A DNA stretch of 64,000 bases from Faecalicatena absiana (GCA_017309015.1 JAEDAG010000001.1:602223-666222), one strand, 5' to 3'. Positions 1 to 9,749 are shown, counted from the stretch's first letter. The notes: generated by a model not told the origin, from the letters alone. A program made the numbers and translations.

Positions 1-378
1 GGCTAACCCCAAGGATTGGGCCGCGCTCTTGACCCGCTTGTCGATTTCACCCTTGTCATAGTGACGCAGCTTCAGGCTGAAGGCCATGTTGTCGTAAACG
101 GACATGTGCGGGTACAGGGCGTAGTTCTGGAAGACCATAGCGATGTTCCGGTCACGTGGGCCAACATCGTTCATGACCTTGCCGTCGATGGCCAAGGTCC
201 CCTTGGAAATGTCTTCCAAGCCAGCGATCATCCGCAGGGTCGTGGACTTGCCGCAGCCAGATGGCCCAACAAAGACGATGAATTCTTGATCGTCGATGTG
301 GAGGTCAAAGTCAGACACGGAGTAGTCGGTGGCATTTGGGTATTTCTTATAGATGTGATTTAAGTCAATTTTTACCAT
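1..378 (-). CDS. msmK: Sugar ABC transporter ATPase, MsmK/MalK type (3' end outside window)
   Basis: The N-terminal 126 residues of an ABC ATPase are present and the reading frame runs off the left window edge. The translation begins [14 protein letters not shown]. Walker [10 protein letters not shown] lies near residue 40 and the Q-loop segment [18 protein letters not shown] near residues 83-100, both typical of the CUT1 carbohydrate-importer ATPases that energise maltose/maltodextrin or multiple-sugar permeases. The start at 378 is chosen because the downstream sequence matches the family N-terminus; a purine-rich stretch with GAGG/AGAAG precedes it. It follows pgmB by 26 bases in the same direction, so it is probably co-transcribed with the maltose catabolic genes. 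The cognate permease and binding protein would lie outside the window. Substrate is inferred from the neighbours. Confidence 0.88.
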   Translation of the reverse strand, partial: MVKIDLNHIYKKYPNATDYSVSDFDLHIDDQEFIVFVGPSGCGKSTTLRMIAGLEDISKGTLAIDGKVMNDVGPRDRNIAMVFQNYALYPHMSVYDNMAFSLKLRHYDKGEIDKRVKSAAQSLGLA

Positions 379-404
379 TGCTCTTCTACCTAGTCCTCTT
401 CTGT

Positions 405-1073
405 CTATTTTTCAGTCTTTTCAAACACTTTTTCGATTTCGCTCAATTCAAGGGCGCTCGTGGAGCCAACCACGTAGTCCGCTCCCTTGAGCACGACCGG
501 ATCCCCGATTCCGACCGCGAATTGGCCAGCAGCCTTGATTGACTGGATGCCAGCCGGCGCGTCTTCAAAGGAAATTACCTCGTCAGCCTTCAAGCCTAGC
601 AACTCTTGGGCCTTGACGTAGATTTCCGGATCCGGCTTCCCATGCTTCAGGGTCGCTGGGTCAACTCGGGCTTCGAAGGCATCCTCCAAGCCCAGCTGGT
701 GCAGAATCAGCGGCGCGTTCTTGGAGGCTGAGGCCAGGGCCAGCTTTAAGCCTTGCTGCTTGGCTTCGGCAAGAAGCTTGTCCATGTTTGGCAAAATGTC
801 TGCCCGGGTCATCTGCTTGACCGCATTCACGTAAGCCGCGTTCTTCTTGGCGGCCAGGGCTTCCTTCTCTGCTTCCGTGTATTGGTCTTGCTTGTGGCCA
901 AATTCCAGAATCAGCTCCAGGGAGTCCATTCTTGATCTGCCGCGGAGCTTATCGCCAAACTCTTCCGGAAGATCAATACCAATGCTCTTGGCCAGGTCTT
1001 GCCAAGCTTTCAAGTGGTAGACGGCTGAGTCGGTGATTACCCCGTCCAGATCAAAGATTAATCCTTTAAGCAT
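405..1073 (-). CDS. pgmB: Beta-phosphoglucomutase
   Basis: This 222-residue HAD-superfamily enzyme matches the usual beta-phosphoglucomutase length. It converts beta-glucose 1-phosphate, the product of maltose phosphorylase, into glucose 6-phosphate in the cytoplasm. Visible motifs are the HAD motif I DLDGV with two aspartates at residues 8 and 10, motif II around ALASASKN, the lysine motif KHGKPDP and the acidic motif SFEDAPAG near residue 170. The gene start overlaps the end of the maltose phosphorylase gene by 16 bases, which argues for translational coupling and for operation as a pair. The ABC ATPase gene follows. The assignment is firm from motifs and from the universal malP-pgmB pairing in lactic acid bacteria. 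Confidence 0.95.
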   Translation of the reverse strand: MLKGLIFDLDGVITDSAVYHLKAWQDLAKSIGIDLPEEFGDKLRGRSRMDSLELILEFGHKQDQYTEAEKEALAAKKNAAYVNAVKQMTRADILPNMDKLLAEAKQQGLKLALASASKNAPLILHQLGLEDAFEARVDPATLKHGKPDPEIYVKAQELLGLKADEVISFEDAPAGIQSIKAAGQFAVGIGDPVVLKGADYVVGSTSALELSEIEKVFEKTEK

Positions 1074-3328
1074 TTAGTCTGTCCTTCTTTCAATGCAACT
1101 TCTTGATCCCAAACCTTGACCGTCAGGTCAGCACCTGACAGAAGGCTGATCTTGACCTCGTCGGCAACTTCCACGGCCAGGATACGACCCCGGTAGTTGA
1201 TCTTGAAGCTGTAGCGCGTCCAGCCCTTTGGCAGGAATGGCGCGAAGCTTACGCCGTCTTCGTTGTAGCGCATGCCGGCAAAGCCTTGCACGATGGCCAG
1301 CCAGCTGCCGGACATTGAAGTGATGTGCAGGCCGTCGCTGGTGTCGTTGTTGTAGTTGTCCAAGTCCAGGCGGGCTGTCCGCTTGTACAGGTCCATGGCC
1401 TTTTCCTGCTTGCCCAGTTCCGCGGCCAGGATGGCGTGGATTGAAGCACTCAGGGAGCTTTCGTGAACCGTCATTGGTTCGTAGAAGTCGAAGTTCTTTT
1501 CCTTTTGTTCCTTGGTGTAGCGGTCATTCAAGAAGTAGATCCCTTGCAAAACGTCGGCTTGCTTGATGAATGGGGAACGCAGGATCTTGTCCCATGACCA
1601 GTGCTGGTTCAACGGCAATTGGTCGGCAGGGATGCTGGAGACTGGACGCAGGTCCTTGTCCAGGTAGGTATCGTTTTGCACGAAGATGCCTAATTCCTTG
1701 TCTTCTGGGAGGTACATGCGGTCAACGATGTCTTGCCACTTGGCCAGTTCATCGTCGCTTACCTGCAGGCGCTTCTTAGCCGCTTCATCAGCCAGTGGCC
1801 AACGTTCCAGGGTGTAGCTGAGCAGCCATCTGGCCATCGTGTTGGTAAACCAGTTGTTGTTGACGTTGTTTTCGTACTCGTTAGGACCGGTTACCCCGTG
1901 GATCATGTACTTGCCCTTGCGCTTGGAGAAGTGGACCCGGTCAGCCCAGAAGCGGGCGGTCGATACCAAGACGTCCATCCCTTCGTCCTTAACGTAGGAG
2001 TCATCGCCCGTGTAACGGGTGTATTGGTAGATGGCAAATGGAATGTCCGCGTTTCTGTGGATTTCTTCGAAGGTGATTTCCCATTCGTTGTGGCATTCAA
2101 TCCCGTTGAAGGTCACCATTGGGAACAGGGCCCCCTTCAAGCCTTGCTGGCGGGCGTTGTGGAAGGCGCCTGGCAATTGCTCGTGCCGGTATTCCAGTAA
2201 CGCGTGGGTAACTTCCTTAGGAGCAACGGCCAAGTACATTGGGATAATGAAGGCTTCCGTATCCCAGTAAGTGGCACCGCCGTACTTTTCACCGGTGAAG
2301 CCCTTTGGCCCGATGTTCAAGCGAGGGTCTTGACCATAGTAGGTCATGAACAATTGCAGGATGTTGAAGCGGATCCCTTGTTGGGCATCTGGGTCGCCGT
2401 CAATGGCAACGTCACAGGATTCCCAGCGCTTAGCCCAAACCGCCTCGTGGTCAGCCAGGTTTTGGTCAAATGACTTAGCCTGCAGCTGCTCCATCAGCTT
2501 TTGCGCTTCGGCTGCCTGCTCCGCGTCAGCCACGTCCCGGCTGGTAACGACGATGACGTCCTTTTCCAGTTCGAAGCTTTCGCCTTCGCCCAAATCATAG
2601 GTGAAGCTTTCGCTCAATTGCCCTGCGGCTGTCTTGACCGTGCCTTCGACTTTTTCGTTGTTTTCCCGCATTGATTCCTTAAGGAGGACGGTGAATTGTG
2701 GGGTGCCGAAGTTGTTGGCCTTGGTCCGCAGCTGAATGCTTCTAGCGCCGGCGTCTTCGCCTAAGGCATCCCAGAAGCCTTCTTCATAGTTGGAGTCTTC
2801 ATTGTAGACCCGGCCGTTCAAGCCGCTGGCTACCGCAATCTTGGCGCTGCCGCTTAAAACGGTGGCCTTGACCTTGATCAAGGCAGCCTGGCGGATGACC
2901 ACGCTCAAGAAGCGGGTAAACTCAAACTTGACGCGGACGTCGCCGCCTTCATAGATGAAGGAGCGGGTCAGCAGGCCTTGATGCATGTCCAGGGTAAGCT
3001 CGAAGTCGCTGATCTTGTTGACGGCCAGGTCCAGCTTGGTGCCGTTGATCGTGATGCCCAAGTCAATGAAGCTTGGCGCGTTCAAGGTCTTGCCGAAGTA
3101 GTCCGGGTAGCCGTTCTTCCACCAGCCGACCCGAGTCTTGTCTGGGAACCAGACGCCCGCGTAGTAGGTGCCTTTCAGGCTGTCGCCGCTGTAGCCTTCT
3201 TCAAAGTTGCCGCGCAAACCCATATATTCATTGCCGATTGAGGTCATGCTTTCTTGCAGCCGCTTGTCTTCTTTATTGAAGGTGTGGCTGGTTAATTTCC
3301 AGGGATCGATTTCAAAAATGCGTTTCAT
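1058..3328 (-). CDS. malP: Maltose phosphorylase, glycoside hydrolase family 65
   Basis: The 756-residue protein has the length and sequence character of GH65 phosphorylases, which cleave maltose with inorganic phosphate to glucose and beta-glucose 1-phosphate. The segment [15 protein letters not shown] holds the expected general-acid glutamate, and [14 protein letters not shown] and the later [16 protein letters not shown] blocks are characteristic of the family. The start at 3328 ([12 protein letters not shown]) is preferred over an in-frame ATG 36 bases upstream because a GAGGA Shine-Dalgarno lies about 10 bases before it. pgmB follows with overlap. Two LacI/CcpA-type palindromes lie 50-90 bases upstream, suggesting an internal promoter under carbon control. 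Trehalose or kojibiose phosphorylase is an alternative within GH65, but the neighbours favour maltose. Confidence 0.93.
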   Translation of the reverse strand: MKRIFEIDPWKLTSHTFNKEDKRLQESMTSIGNEYMGLRGNFEEGYSGDSLKGTYYAGVWFPDKTRVGWWKNGYPDYFGKTLNAPSFIDLGITINGTKLDLAVNKISDFELTLDMHQGLLTRSFIYEGGDVRVKFEFTRFLSVVIRQAALIKVKATVLSGSAKIAVASGLNGRVYNEDSNYEEGFWDALGEDAGARSIQLRTKANNFGTPQFTVLLKESMRENNEKVEGTVKTAAGQLSESFTYDLGEGESFELEKDVIVVTSRDVADAEQAAEAQKLMEQLQAKSFDQNLADHEAVWAKRWESCDVAIDGDPDAQQGIRFNILQLFMTYYGQDPRLNIGPKGFTGEKYGGATYWDTEAFIIPMYLAVAPKEVTHALLEYRHEQLPGAFHNARQQGLKGALFPMVTFNGIECHNEWEITFEEIHRNADIPFAIYQYTRYTGDDSYVKDEGMDVLVSTARFWADRVHFSKRKGKYMIHGVTGPNEYENNVNNNWFTNTMARWLLSYTLERWPLADEAAKKRLQVSDDELAKWQDIVDRMYLPEDKELGIFVQNDTYLDKDLRPVSSIPADQLPLNQHWSWDKILRSPFIKQADVLQGIYFLNDRYTKEQKEKNFDFYEPMTVHESSLSASIHAILAAELGKQEKAMDLYKRTARLDLDNYNNDTSDGLHITSMSGSWLAIVQGFAGMRYNEDGVSFAPFLPKGWTRYSFKINYRGRILAVEVADEVKISLLSGADLTVKVWDQEVALKEGQTKCLKD

Positions 3329-3377
3329 GTTTCTTTTTTCCTCGCTCAATTGATTCTGACTCAATTATGCCGTTACT

Positions 3378-3391
3378 TGCAAACGCTAACA
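3378..3391. promoter_or_regulatory. cre / LacI-family operator upstream of malP
   Basis: TGCAAACGCTAACA matches the CcpA catabolite-responsive-element consensus TGWAANCGNTNWCA with one mismatch. It lies in the intergenic region between the neopullulanase gene and malP. A MalR-type LacI regulator could use the same site. Confidence 0.65.
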
Positions 3392-3404
3392 AGGACTGAT
3401 TTGA

Positions 3405-3418
3405 TGTTACCGTTAACA
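3405..3418. promoter_or_regulatory. Second cre / LacI-family operator upstream of malP
   Basis: TGTTACCGTTAACA is a near-palindrome with a CG centre and one mismatch to the cre consensus. It lies 27 bases (centre to centre) from the first site. Paired sites are consistent with cooperative binding or with separate CcpA and MalR sites. Confidence 0.65.
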
Positions 3419-3424
3419 GCTTTT

Positions 3425-5128
3425 TTACATCGTTTCAATCACGTAGCCTTTTGGCGCTAATTTCCCGTCAGCGTACTTTTGGCTCAAAGCCGCGTCAGCC
3501 TTGACTTCCACCGGCTGGTCAGTCGTGTTGAACCAGGCTTCGACCTTTTCAGCGCCGGCGCGCTTGACGTGGACCAAACCGTTTTCAGCGACTTCCAAAA
3601 GGGTCGTCCCCTGACTCAGGGTCTTGGCGTGGGCCAAGCGGAACTTGATCAGGCGGCTGACGGCCTCCCAAACGGGGCTGCCCGCCTTGGACCAATCCAT
3701 TGGCTTGCGGCAGTCCGGATCAGCACCGCCGCTCATCCCCATTTCGGTCCCATAGTAGATGCATGGAGTCCCGGTTTGGAGGAAGGTGAAGGCCAAAGCC
3801 TGCAGGGCCTTGTCTTCATCTTCGCCGGCAACGGTCTTGATTCTTGGCGTGTCGTGCGAGTCCAGGACGTTCAGCATGACTGAATTGGTCTGGTCCCGGT
3901 ACAAGAAGAGCTGGTCGGTCAGCAGCTCGGTCATGGTCTTGGCGTCTTGCGTCCCCTTCAGGAAGTGGTCGGAAATCAAGCCGGTGAACGGATAGTTCAT
4001 GACCCCGGAGAATTCGCCGCCATTAAGCCAGGACTGGCTGGAGTGCCAGGATTCGCCCAAGATGTAGAAGTCGGGCTTGATAGCCACGACCGCGTCATGG
4101 AAGGCTTTCCAGAAGTGGTGGTCCACTTCGTCCGCCACATCCAGGCGCCAGGCATCGATATCGAATTCCTTGACCCAATAGGTCGCGATCGTCAGCAGGT
4201 AGTCCTGAACTTCCGGGTTGGCGGTGTTCAGTTTTGGCATGTGCTTTTCAAAGGCAAAAGTCTCGTAGCTTGGATCTTCCGGATCATATGGCTCAACCGG
4301 AAAGCGGTTGATGTGGAACCAGCCGGCGAAGCGGGACTTGGCCCCATTTTTGACTACGTCCTGCCATTGCAGGGAGTGGTCGCCCATGTGGTTGAAGACG
4401 GCGTCAAGCATGACGTGCATCCCCCGCTCATGCGCCGCGTTGACCAGCTGGGCAAACAGCTTCTTGTCGCCAAAGTCAGGGTCGATCTCCAAGTAGTCGA
4501 TGGTGTCGTACTTGTGATTGGAGCTGGCCTTGAAGATCGGGCAGAAGTAGAGTCCGTTGACTCCCAGCTGCTTCAGGTAGTCCAAATGGTCCAGCACCCC
4601 TTGCAGGTCACCGCCGTAGAAGTCTTCTCTAGTCGGGTGGTCTTCAGGATTCCAGGCCTTGGTGCCGGGGCGGTCGTTTTGCTTGTCCCCATTGGCGAAG
4701 CGCTCAGGGAAGATTTGGTACCAGACCGTGTGCTTGACCCAGTCCGGGGTCTTGACCATGTCGATTTCGTGGAAGTAAGGCAGCTTGAAGTAATTGTTTG
4801 GATCCTCGTAGGCTGCTTCTTCGTCTTCCCGCAGGCCGCGGTCGCCATAGACGCACTTGCTGCCGTCAAGGCCAATGACCTCAAACAGGTATTGGGCCCG
4901 GTGCAAAGGCAGGGTCAGGGTGCCTTCCCAATAGTCCTGGACCTGGCCATGCCCGGCCAGGGTCAAAGACAATTCCCGCTTCTTTTCCAGCGGCTCATGC
5001 ACGTCAGCGTAGTAGACGCGGACTTCCTTGACGTCTTTGCCCGTGTGGAGACGAACCTTCATTTGTTCTTTGTTGATCAGGAAACAGTCTTCGCTTTCTG
5101 GTCTGTGTCTCAATGCTGCAGTTTGCAT
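3425..5128 (-). CDS. Cytoplasmic neopullulanase / cyclomaltodextrinase-type alpha-glycosidase (GH13_20)
   Basis: The 567-residue protein lacks a signal peptide, so it is probably intracellular and degrades imported maltodextrins or cyclodextrins. Residues 1 to about 125 form the N-terminal domain typical of maltogenic amylases and neopullulanases, and the GH13 barrel follows. Conserved regions are visible: DAVFNHMGDH (region I), WRLDVADEVDHHFW with the nucleophile Asp (region II), ILGESWH with the acid Glu (region III) and LDSHDTPR with the third carboxylate (region IV). The start at 5128 is supported by AAGGAG about 8 bases upstream. It sits between a second GH13 gene and malP, all on the same strand. 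Exact specificity among neopullulanase, cyclomaltodextrinase and maltogenic amylase cannot be settled here. Confidence 0.9.
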   Translation of the reverse strand: MQTAALRHRPESEDCFLINKEQMKVRLHTGKDVKEVRVYYADVHEPLEKKRELSLTLAGHGQVQDYWEGTLTLPLHRAQYLFEVIGLDGSKCVYGDRGLREDEEAAYEDPNNYFKLPYFHEIDMVKTPDWVKHTVWYQIFPERFANGDKQNDRPGTKAWNPEDHPTREDFYGGDLQGVLDHLDYLKQLGVNGLYFCPIFKASSNHKYDTIDYLEIDPDFGDKKLFAQLVNAAHERGMHVMLDAVFNHMGDHSLQWQDVVKNGAKSRFAGWFHINRFPVEPYDPEDPSYETFAFEKHMPKLNTANPEVQDYLLTIATYWVKEFDIDAWRLDVADEVDHHFWKAFHDAVVAIKPDFYILGESWHSSQSWLNGGEFSGVMNYPFTGLISDHFLKGTQDAKTMTELLTDQLFLYRDQTNSVMLNVLDSHDTPRIKTVAGEDEDKALQALAFTFLQTGTPCIYYGTEMGMSGGADPDCRKPMDWSKAGSPVWEAVSRLIKFRLAHAKTLSQGTTLLEVAENGLVHVKRAGAEKVEAWFNTTDQPVEVKADAALSQKYADGKLAPKGYVIETM

Positions 5129-5196
5129 TTGCTTATGCTCCTTAGGTATTTTTTGCTTGCTGTTCGTTCTTTACTGTGTTTACCTTTTCGTCTAAC

Positions 5197-6861
5197 TTAT
5201 TCGGCTTTTAAAACGAGGCCGGCAAACGGCATCAGGGTCACTTCCTGGCCCGTGGCCGTCCAATTGCCGGCTTGCAGGACCGGCCGCGGCTTGGCAAATT
5301 CAGCCGGCAAGGTGACCTGCTGCTTCTTGGCGCTGAGGGAGACGATCACCAGAGCGTGCTCTTGGCCCAAGTCCCGCTGGTAGGCCACGATTTCCGGGGC
5401 CGTGTCAAGCAGGTAGTAGCTCCCGTCAGTAAAGAGGGCTTCCTGCTTGAGCTTCAGCAAGGCCTTGTAGAAGGCCAGCATGCTGTCTGGATCTGCTTCC
5501 TCGCTCTTGACGCTCACCTGGTCTTGGCTTTCGCCAGTCAGCCACGGGGTGACGGTGCTGAAGTCATTGAACCGGCTGTCATCCCAAGGCATGGGGCCTC
5601 TAGCTGGCAGCTTGTGGGTGGCATTGACCATTTCAAGAGCCGCGACTGGTGACTTGCCGGCTTTTTTGGCGCTGGCCATGAAGGCGTCAACCGTCATGTC
5701 CTTGAAGTCGGCCGCTTTCTCAAAATGCAGGTTGTGCAGGCCAAGTTCTTCACCGTAGTAGATGATCGGCAGCCCGTGCTCCAGATACATCAGCATGGCC
5801 AAAGACTTCTGCTGAACCGCGGTCTTGGCAAATCTGGTGCCCAGGCGGGCCATGTCATGGTTGCTCCAGTACAGGGTCGGCAGGCCGTCCTTTAAAGTCT
5901 GCTGCCAAACCGCCTGCGTCTGCTTAAATGCCAACCAGTCCATGCCCTTTGGCTGGTACTGGTCGCTGTAGGACTCGTCAACCGTGGACTGGTCCTCTGC
6001 AAAATATCTGAAAGTGACGACGGAGTCCATCAGGCCGCGATCCTTGGCCGTGTAGTCGTAAGCCAGGTTGACGTTGGCGCTGGCCGCCTCGCCAAGCAGC
6101 AGGGTGCCTGGGAAGTCCCGGCGGATGGCCGCGCAGAACGGCCGCAGTCTTTCCTGCACTTCCGGCAGGTTGGCGAAGAAGGGTTCGGCTACCACTGGCT
6201 CTTTGCCGGTTGATGGGTAGCTCTGGCGCAGGTCAGCCTTGGCAATGTGAATGAAGGCATCCACCCGCAGACCATCGACCCCCTTGGCCAGCCAGAATTC
6301 CGCGGCCTTGAGCATCTCTTGGGCAACCTTGGGATTTTCCCAGTTCAGGTCCGGCATCCGCTTGTCAAACAAATGGAAGTAGGACTGGCCAGTCCCCGCC
6401 GGGTCAGGTTCCCAGACGCTGCCGCCAAAGAAGCTGCCCCAGTTGTTGGGCCGCTTGCCCTGCTTGCCGGCAAAAATATAGTAGTCCCGGTAAGGGCTGT
6501 GGGGATCGCTGACGGCTTCCTTAAACCACGGGTGCTGGATGGACGTATGGTTGAGGACGAAGTCCATGATGACCTTGATCCCTGCCTGATGCAGGTCAGC
6601 CACCATGTCTTCAAAGTCAGCCATGCTTCCCAGCTTGCCGTCGATTTGGTAGTAGTCGCTGACATCATAGCCGTTGTCGACACCCGGGGACTGGTAGATC
6701 GGATTCAGCCAAACGGCGTTGATCCCCAAGTCCCGCAGGTAGGGGATGCGCTGGCGAATCCCGTTCAAGTCACCGATGCCATCCCCATTGCTGTCCTGGA
6801 AGGACTTGGGGTAGATCTGATAGATTATTGCATTTTTAAACCATTCGTCATGTTTGCTCAT
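5197..6861 (-). CDS. Alpha-glucosidase of the oligo-1,6-glucosidase group (GH13)
   Basis: This 554-residue GH13 enzyme has no signal peptide. It begins with the block NAIIYQIYPKSFQDSNGDG typical of oligo-1,6-glucosidase, dextran glucosidase and trehalose-6-phosphate hydrolase. Further motifs are MDFVLNHTS, GLRVDAFIHI (nucleophile Asp), LLGEAAS (acid Glu) and YWSNHDMAR. It likely hydrolyses short alpha-glucans in the cytoplasm. A GGAGG Shine-Dalgarno precedes the start at 6861. The enzyme is the first gene after a perfect LacI-type palindrome at 6925-6938 and precedes the neopullulanase gene by 68 bases. It is clearly divergent from the other GH13 enzyme at 8050-9678, so the two are probably not redundant. 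Confidence 0.88.
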   Translation of the reverse strand: MSKHDEWFKNAIIYQIYPKSFQDSNGDGIGDLNGIRQRIPYLRDLGINAVWLNPIYQSPGVDNGYDVSDYYQIDGKLGSMADFEDMVADLHQAGIKVIMDFVLNHTSIQHPWFKEAVSDPHSPYRDYYIFAGKQGKRPNNWGSFFGGSVWEPDPAGTGQSYFHLFDKRMPDLNWENPKVAQEMLKAAEFWLAKGVDGLRVDAFIHIAKADLRQSYPSTGKEPVVAEPFFANLPEVQERLRPFCAAIRRDFPGTLLLGEAASANVNLAYDYTAKDRGLMDSVVTFRYFAEDQSTVDESYSDQYQPKGMDWLAFKQTQAVWQQTLKDGLPTLYWSNHDMARLGTRFAKTAVQQKSLAMLMYLEHGLPIIYYGEELGLHNLHFEKAADFKDMTVDAFMASAKKAGKSPVAALEMVNATHKLPARGPMPWDDSRFNDFSTVTPWLTGESQDQVSVKSEEADPDSMLAFYKALLKLKQEALFTDGSYYLLDTAPEIVAYQRDLGQEHALVIVSLSAKKQQVTLPAEFAKPRPVLQAGNWTATGQEVTLMPFAGLVLKAE

Positions 6862-6924
6862 GTTCTGAATCCTCCGCCTCTAATTAAAGCAGACACCAGG
6901 GAACGCTTACAACGAAGAGATGCG

Positions 6925-6938
6925 TGTTAGCGCTAACA
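6925..6938. promoter_or_regulatory. Perfect palindromic LacI-family operator / cre-like site
   Basis: TGTTAGCGCTAACA is a perfect 14-bp palindrome with the CG centre of LacI-family operators. It lies 64 bases upstream of the GH13 start at 6861 and abuts the terminator of malR. A second half-site, CGCTTACA, lies nearby at 6904-6911. MalR or CcpA binding is inferred. Confidence 0.72.
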
Positions 6939-6970
6939 AAAGAGCATTCCTGCTTCAGGAATGCTCTTTT
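6937..6970 (-). terminator. Intrinsic terminator of malR
   Basis: A 13-bp perfect stem (AAAAGAGCATTCC and its complement) around a 7-base loop carries U-rich flanks. It follows the malR stop at 7063 on the minus strand and separates malR from the downstream GH13 operon promoter. Confidence 0.85.
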
Positions 6971-7062
6971 AGGTTGATTTAACGCGCTTTCGCGTATTTT
7001 TCAAGTACTGGCGTTGTTACAAAATATTACAAATTCAATGTGCTTTTTTAAAATGATAAGTC

Positions 7063-8022
7063 CTACTTGGTCGACTCCGCCACGTCCAAGGTCGGCTCGA
7101 TGAACATTTCCCCTTGCGGGGCACCGTCTTGGCGGATCTTGCGCAGGATCAGGTAGGCCAGCTTCTCGCCGATCTCCCAGAGGGCCTGCTTGACGGTGGT
7201 AATCGTTGGCGAAGCGACCCGGTTGAGCAGAACCCCGTCAAAGCCGATCACGCCAAAGTCAGCCGGAACGCTGGCCTCGCGGGCTTCCAGTCCCTGCAGC
7301 ACGCCCATGGCGATCCGGTCGCTGGCACAGACGAAACAGGTGTTCTTTGGAAATTCGTCCAGGTGCTCCTCGATGAACTGGCGTCCGTCATGGCTACTGT
7401 TTGGCAGACGGAAGACCCGGGGGATCTTCTTGTTCTGCTGCATGGTATTGACGTAGCCGGCTTCTCTTGAGAATTCAAAAGCCTCCTTGACATCGAGCCC
7501 GATGAAGACGATGTTGCTGTAGCCGCGCTTTAAGGCGTACTCAGCCGCCATCGTCTCCCCTTGCAGGTTGTTGGTGTCCACGAAGTCGTAGCCGCCGCCG
7601 TTTTCGCCAAACAGGACAAAAGGCATCTTGATCTGGTTCAGCATTGGATACTCACCGGTTCTGGCCCCGGTGATGATTACCCCATCTGCCGCGCCCTGGT
7701 TGATCTGCTTGCCATCCAGCAGAAGCTGGAGCGTGTAGTTTTCCTTTTTCAGGCCGGTGGCCACGCCAAACAACACGTTGGTGAAGTAGGGGTCCGTGCC
7801 GTCAACGTCTTCCAAGATAACAAACTTGACGACATTGGTCTGGTTGGTTGCCAGGGCCCGGGCCGCATGGTTGGGGTGGTAGTTGAGCTTGTGCATGGCA
7901 TCCTCGACTACCAGCTGCAATTCCGGGGCTACCAGTTCCGGATGATTGATAACCCGGGAAACGGTCATCTTGGAGACGTGGGCCTTGCGGGCAACGTCCT
8001 CAAGGGTTGTAGTTCTTTTCAC
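7063..8022 (-). CDS. malR: LacI-family transcriptional regulator, MalR type
   Basis: The 319-residue protein has an N-terminal LacI helix-turn-helix (TTLEDVARKAHVSKMTVSRVINHP, residues 4-27) with the hinge helix around LNYHPNHAARALA. A periplasmic-binding-protein-like effector domain follows. GTG at 8022 is the start: AGGAGG lies 9 bases before it. The gene sits 27 bases behind the GH13 gene at 8050-9678 and ahead of the rest of the maltose genes, so a role as local maltose regulator is the natural inference. CG-centred palindromes at 3378, 3405, 6925 and 9726 are candidate operators. Whether MalR or CcpA occupies each cannot be read from sequence. Confidence 0.85.
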   Translation of the reverse strand: MKRTTTLEDVARKAHVSKMTVSRVINHPELVAPELQLVVEDAMHKLNYHPNHAARALATNQTNVVKFVILEDVDGTDPYFTNVLFGVATGLKKENYTLQLLLDGKQINQGAADGVIITGARTGEYPMLNQIKMPFVLFGENGGGYDFVDTNNLQGETMAAEYALKRGYSNIVFIGLDVKEAFEFSREAGYVNTMQQNKKIPRVFRLPNSSHDGRQFIEEHLDEFPKNTCFVCASDRIAMGVLQGLEAREASVPADFGVIGFDGVLLNRVASPTITTVKQALWEIGEKLAYLILRKIRQDGAPQGEMFIEPTLDVAESTK

Positions 8023-8049
8023 GCCGTGATCCTCCTCTGATCTATCTGC

Positions 8050-9678
8050 TTACGCGATCCGCGCGACAAAGGCCTGGTACGGGCTTAAGACCGCCTTAGT
8101 CAAGGACTTGGGCACGGGAGCGTTGGCTACCAGGACTGACGCGATTTGGTCCGGCAGATCCAAGACCTGCTCCTGGTCTGTCAGGTTGCCGACGACTAAA
8201 AGCTGCTCATCGCCTAGGATCCGCTTATAGGCCATCACGCCAGCGCTGGTGTCCAGCAGGCTGAAGTCACCGTCAACCAGGATTCGGTCGTGATGCCGCA
8301 AGGCGATCAGCTTTTGGTAGACATAGAAAATGGAGTCCGGGTCGGCCAGGGCGGCTTTGACGTTGATCGCGGCATAGTTGGGGTTGACCGCCAGCCAAGG
8401 CTTAGCGCTGCTGAAGCCGGCGTTCTGGCTGTCATCCCACTGCATCGGAGTCCGGGCATTGTCGCGGCCCTGGGAGTTGATGGACGCGATCACTTGCTTG
8501 GGATCGGCCCCAGCGGCCACCCGCTCATTGTACATGCGGACTGATTCAATGTCGGCAACCTCATCAATGGTATCCACGTGCCGGTTGGTCATGCCGATCT
8601 CTTCGCCTTCATAGATATAAGGCGTTCCGCGCAGGCAGTGCAGGATCATGGCCAGCATCTTGGCGCTTTCGACCCGGTATTTGCCGTCGTTGCCAAAGCG
8701 GGACACGATTCTTGGCAGGTCATGGTTGTCCCAGAAGAGGCTGTTCCAGGCATGCTTGAAGTCCAGGCGCTGCCACTTGGCCAAAACCTGCTTCAATTCG
8801 CCAGGATCGACTGGCCGGGTGTCCCATTTTTCCTTGCCCGCCTGCTTGTCCAGGTTGGTGAATTCAAATTGGAAGACCATGGACAGTTCCTTGCGGTCCG
8901 GGTCACTGTAAAGCGGCGCGTTGTCCAGCGTTGCCCCCCAGGTCTCGCCAACCGTCAGGAAGTCTTCTTCGCCAAAAGTCTCCCGGTGCATTTCCTGCAA
9001 GTAGTCGTGCAGCTTGGGACCGTTGGCCGTAACTCCCGCGTCCGGCTGCTTGCCGATCAGCTCGATGACGTCCATGCGGAAGCCTCCGATCCCCTTGGCG
9101 ATCCAGAAATTCATCATCTTATAGATCTTGTCCCGCAGGGCGGGGTTAGTCCAGTTCAGATCCGGCTGCTGCTTGGCAAAGAGGTGAAGGTAGTATTGCC
9201 CGACTTGCTCATCGTATTCCCAGGCACTGCCGGAAAAAGCGGACTTCAAGTCATTTGGCCGCTCACGCCAGACGTAGTAGTCGTGCTCTGGAGAATCAGG
9301 ATGCTTTCTGGCTTCCACGAACCAAGGGTGCTGGTCAGACGTGTGGTTAACCACCAGGTCCATTACGATCCGGATTCCCCGCTTTTTGCCTTTCGCGATC
9401 AATTCTTCCATATCGGCCATGGTTCCGTACTTCGGATCGATCTGCTCATAATCGGCGATATCGTAGCCATTGTCGATGCCTGGAGACTTGTAGACCGGGC
9501 AGAGCCAGATGGCGTCAACGCCAAGCTGCTGCAGGTAGTCCAGGCGGCTGATGATCCCTTGCAGGTCGCCAACCCCATCCCCGTTGCTGTCTTGGAAAGA
9601 CTTTGGGTAGATTTGGTAAATGACCGCGTCCTTCCACCACGGCTCCTTTACTTTAGAAACGCTGTTTCTTTCGTTCAT
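8050..9678 (-). CDS. Oligo-1,6-glucosidase / alpha-glucosidase (GH13_31 type)
   Basis: A 542-residue cytoplasmic GH13 enzyme. It carries WWKDAVIYQIYPKSFQDSNGDG near the N-terminus, DLVVNHTSDQHPWF (region I), GGFRMDVIELIGK (region II, nucleophile Asp), LTVGETWG (region III, acid Glu) and FWDNHDLPRI (region IV). The valine preceding NHT in region I (DLVVNHTS) is the pattern associated in this family with alpha-1,6-active oligo-glucosidases; the other family member here also reads V-LNHT, so that cue is weak. It is the promoter-proximal gene of a two-gene unit with malR. An AGG-type weak Shine-Dalgarno precedes the start at 9678. A candidate promoter lies at 9750-9778 with a cre-like site over the expected start of transcription. 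Confidence 0.88.
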   Translation of the reverse strand: MNERNSVSKVKEPWWKDAVIYQIYPKSFQDSNGDGVGDLQGIISRLDYLQQLGVDAIWLCPVYKSPGIDNGYDIADYEQIDPKYGTMADMEELIAKGKKRGIRIVMDLVVNHTSDQHPWFVEARKHPDSPEHDYYVWRERPNDLKSAFSGSAWEYDEQVGQYYLHLFAKQQPDLNWTNPALRDKIYKMMNFWIAKGIGGFRMDVIELIGKQPDAGVTANGPKLHDYLQEMHRETFGEEDFLTVGETWGATLDNAPLYSDPDRKELSMVFQFEFTNLDKQAGKEKWDTRPVDPGELKQVLAKWQRLDFKHAWNSLFWDNHDLPRIVSRFGNDGKYRVESAKMLAMILHCLRGTPYIYEGEEIGMTNRHVDTIDEVADIESVRMYNERVAAGADPKQVIASINSQGRDNARTPMQWDDSQNAGFSSAKPWLAVNPNYAAINVKAALADPDSIFYVYQKLIALRHHDRILVDGDFSLLDTSAGVMAYKRILGDEQLLVVGNLTDQEQVLDLPDQIASVLVANAPVPKSLTKAVLSPYQAFVARIA

Positions 9679-9725
9679 GTTAATTGCACCTAATCATATT
9701 AAATAACTTTTTCCTACACGCTTTT

Positions 9726-9739
9726 CTAAAACGCTCACA
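9726..9739. promoter_or_regulatory. cre-like operator over the start region of the GH13-malR operon
   Basis: CTAAAACGCTCACA differs from the cre consensus at the first two bases. It lies about 11 bases downstream of the -10 element at 9750-9755 on the minus strand, a position expected for catabolite repression by roadblock or promoter occlusion. Confidence 0.5.
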
Positions 9740-9749
9740 TATTAAGGCT

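Noticed and set aside
3947-5383. 478-codon open frame on the plus strand opposite the neopullulanase gene
   Set aside because: It is the complement of a clear GH13 gene and has shadow composition with no motif or Shine-Dalgarno.
8578-9693. 371-codon plus-strand frame opposite the oligo-1,6-glucosidase gene
   Set aside because: Antisense shadow of a GH13 gene; no independent support.
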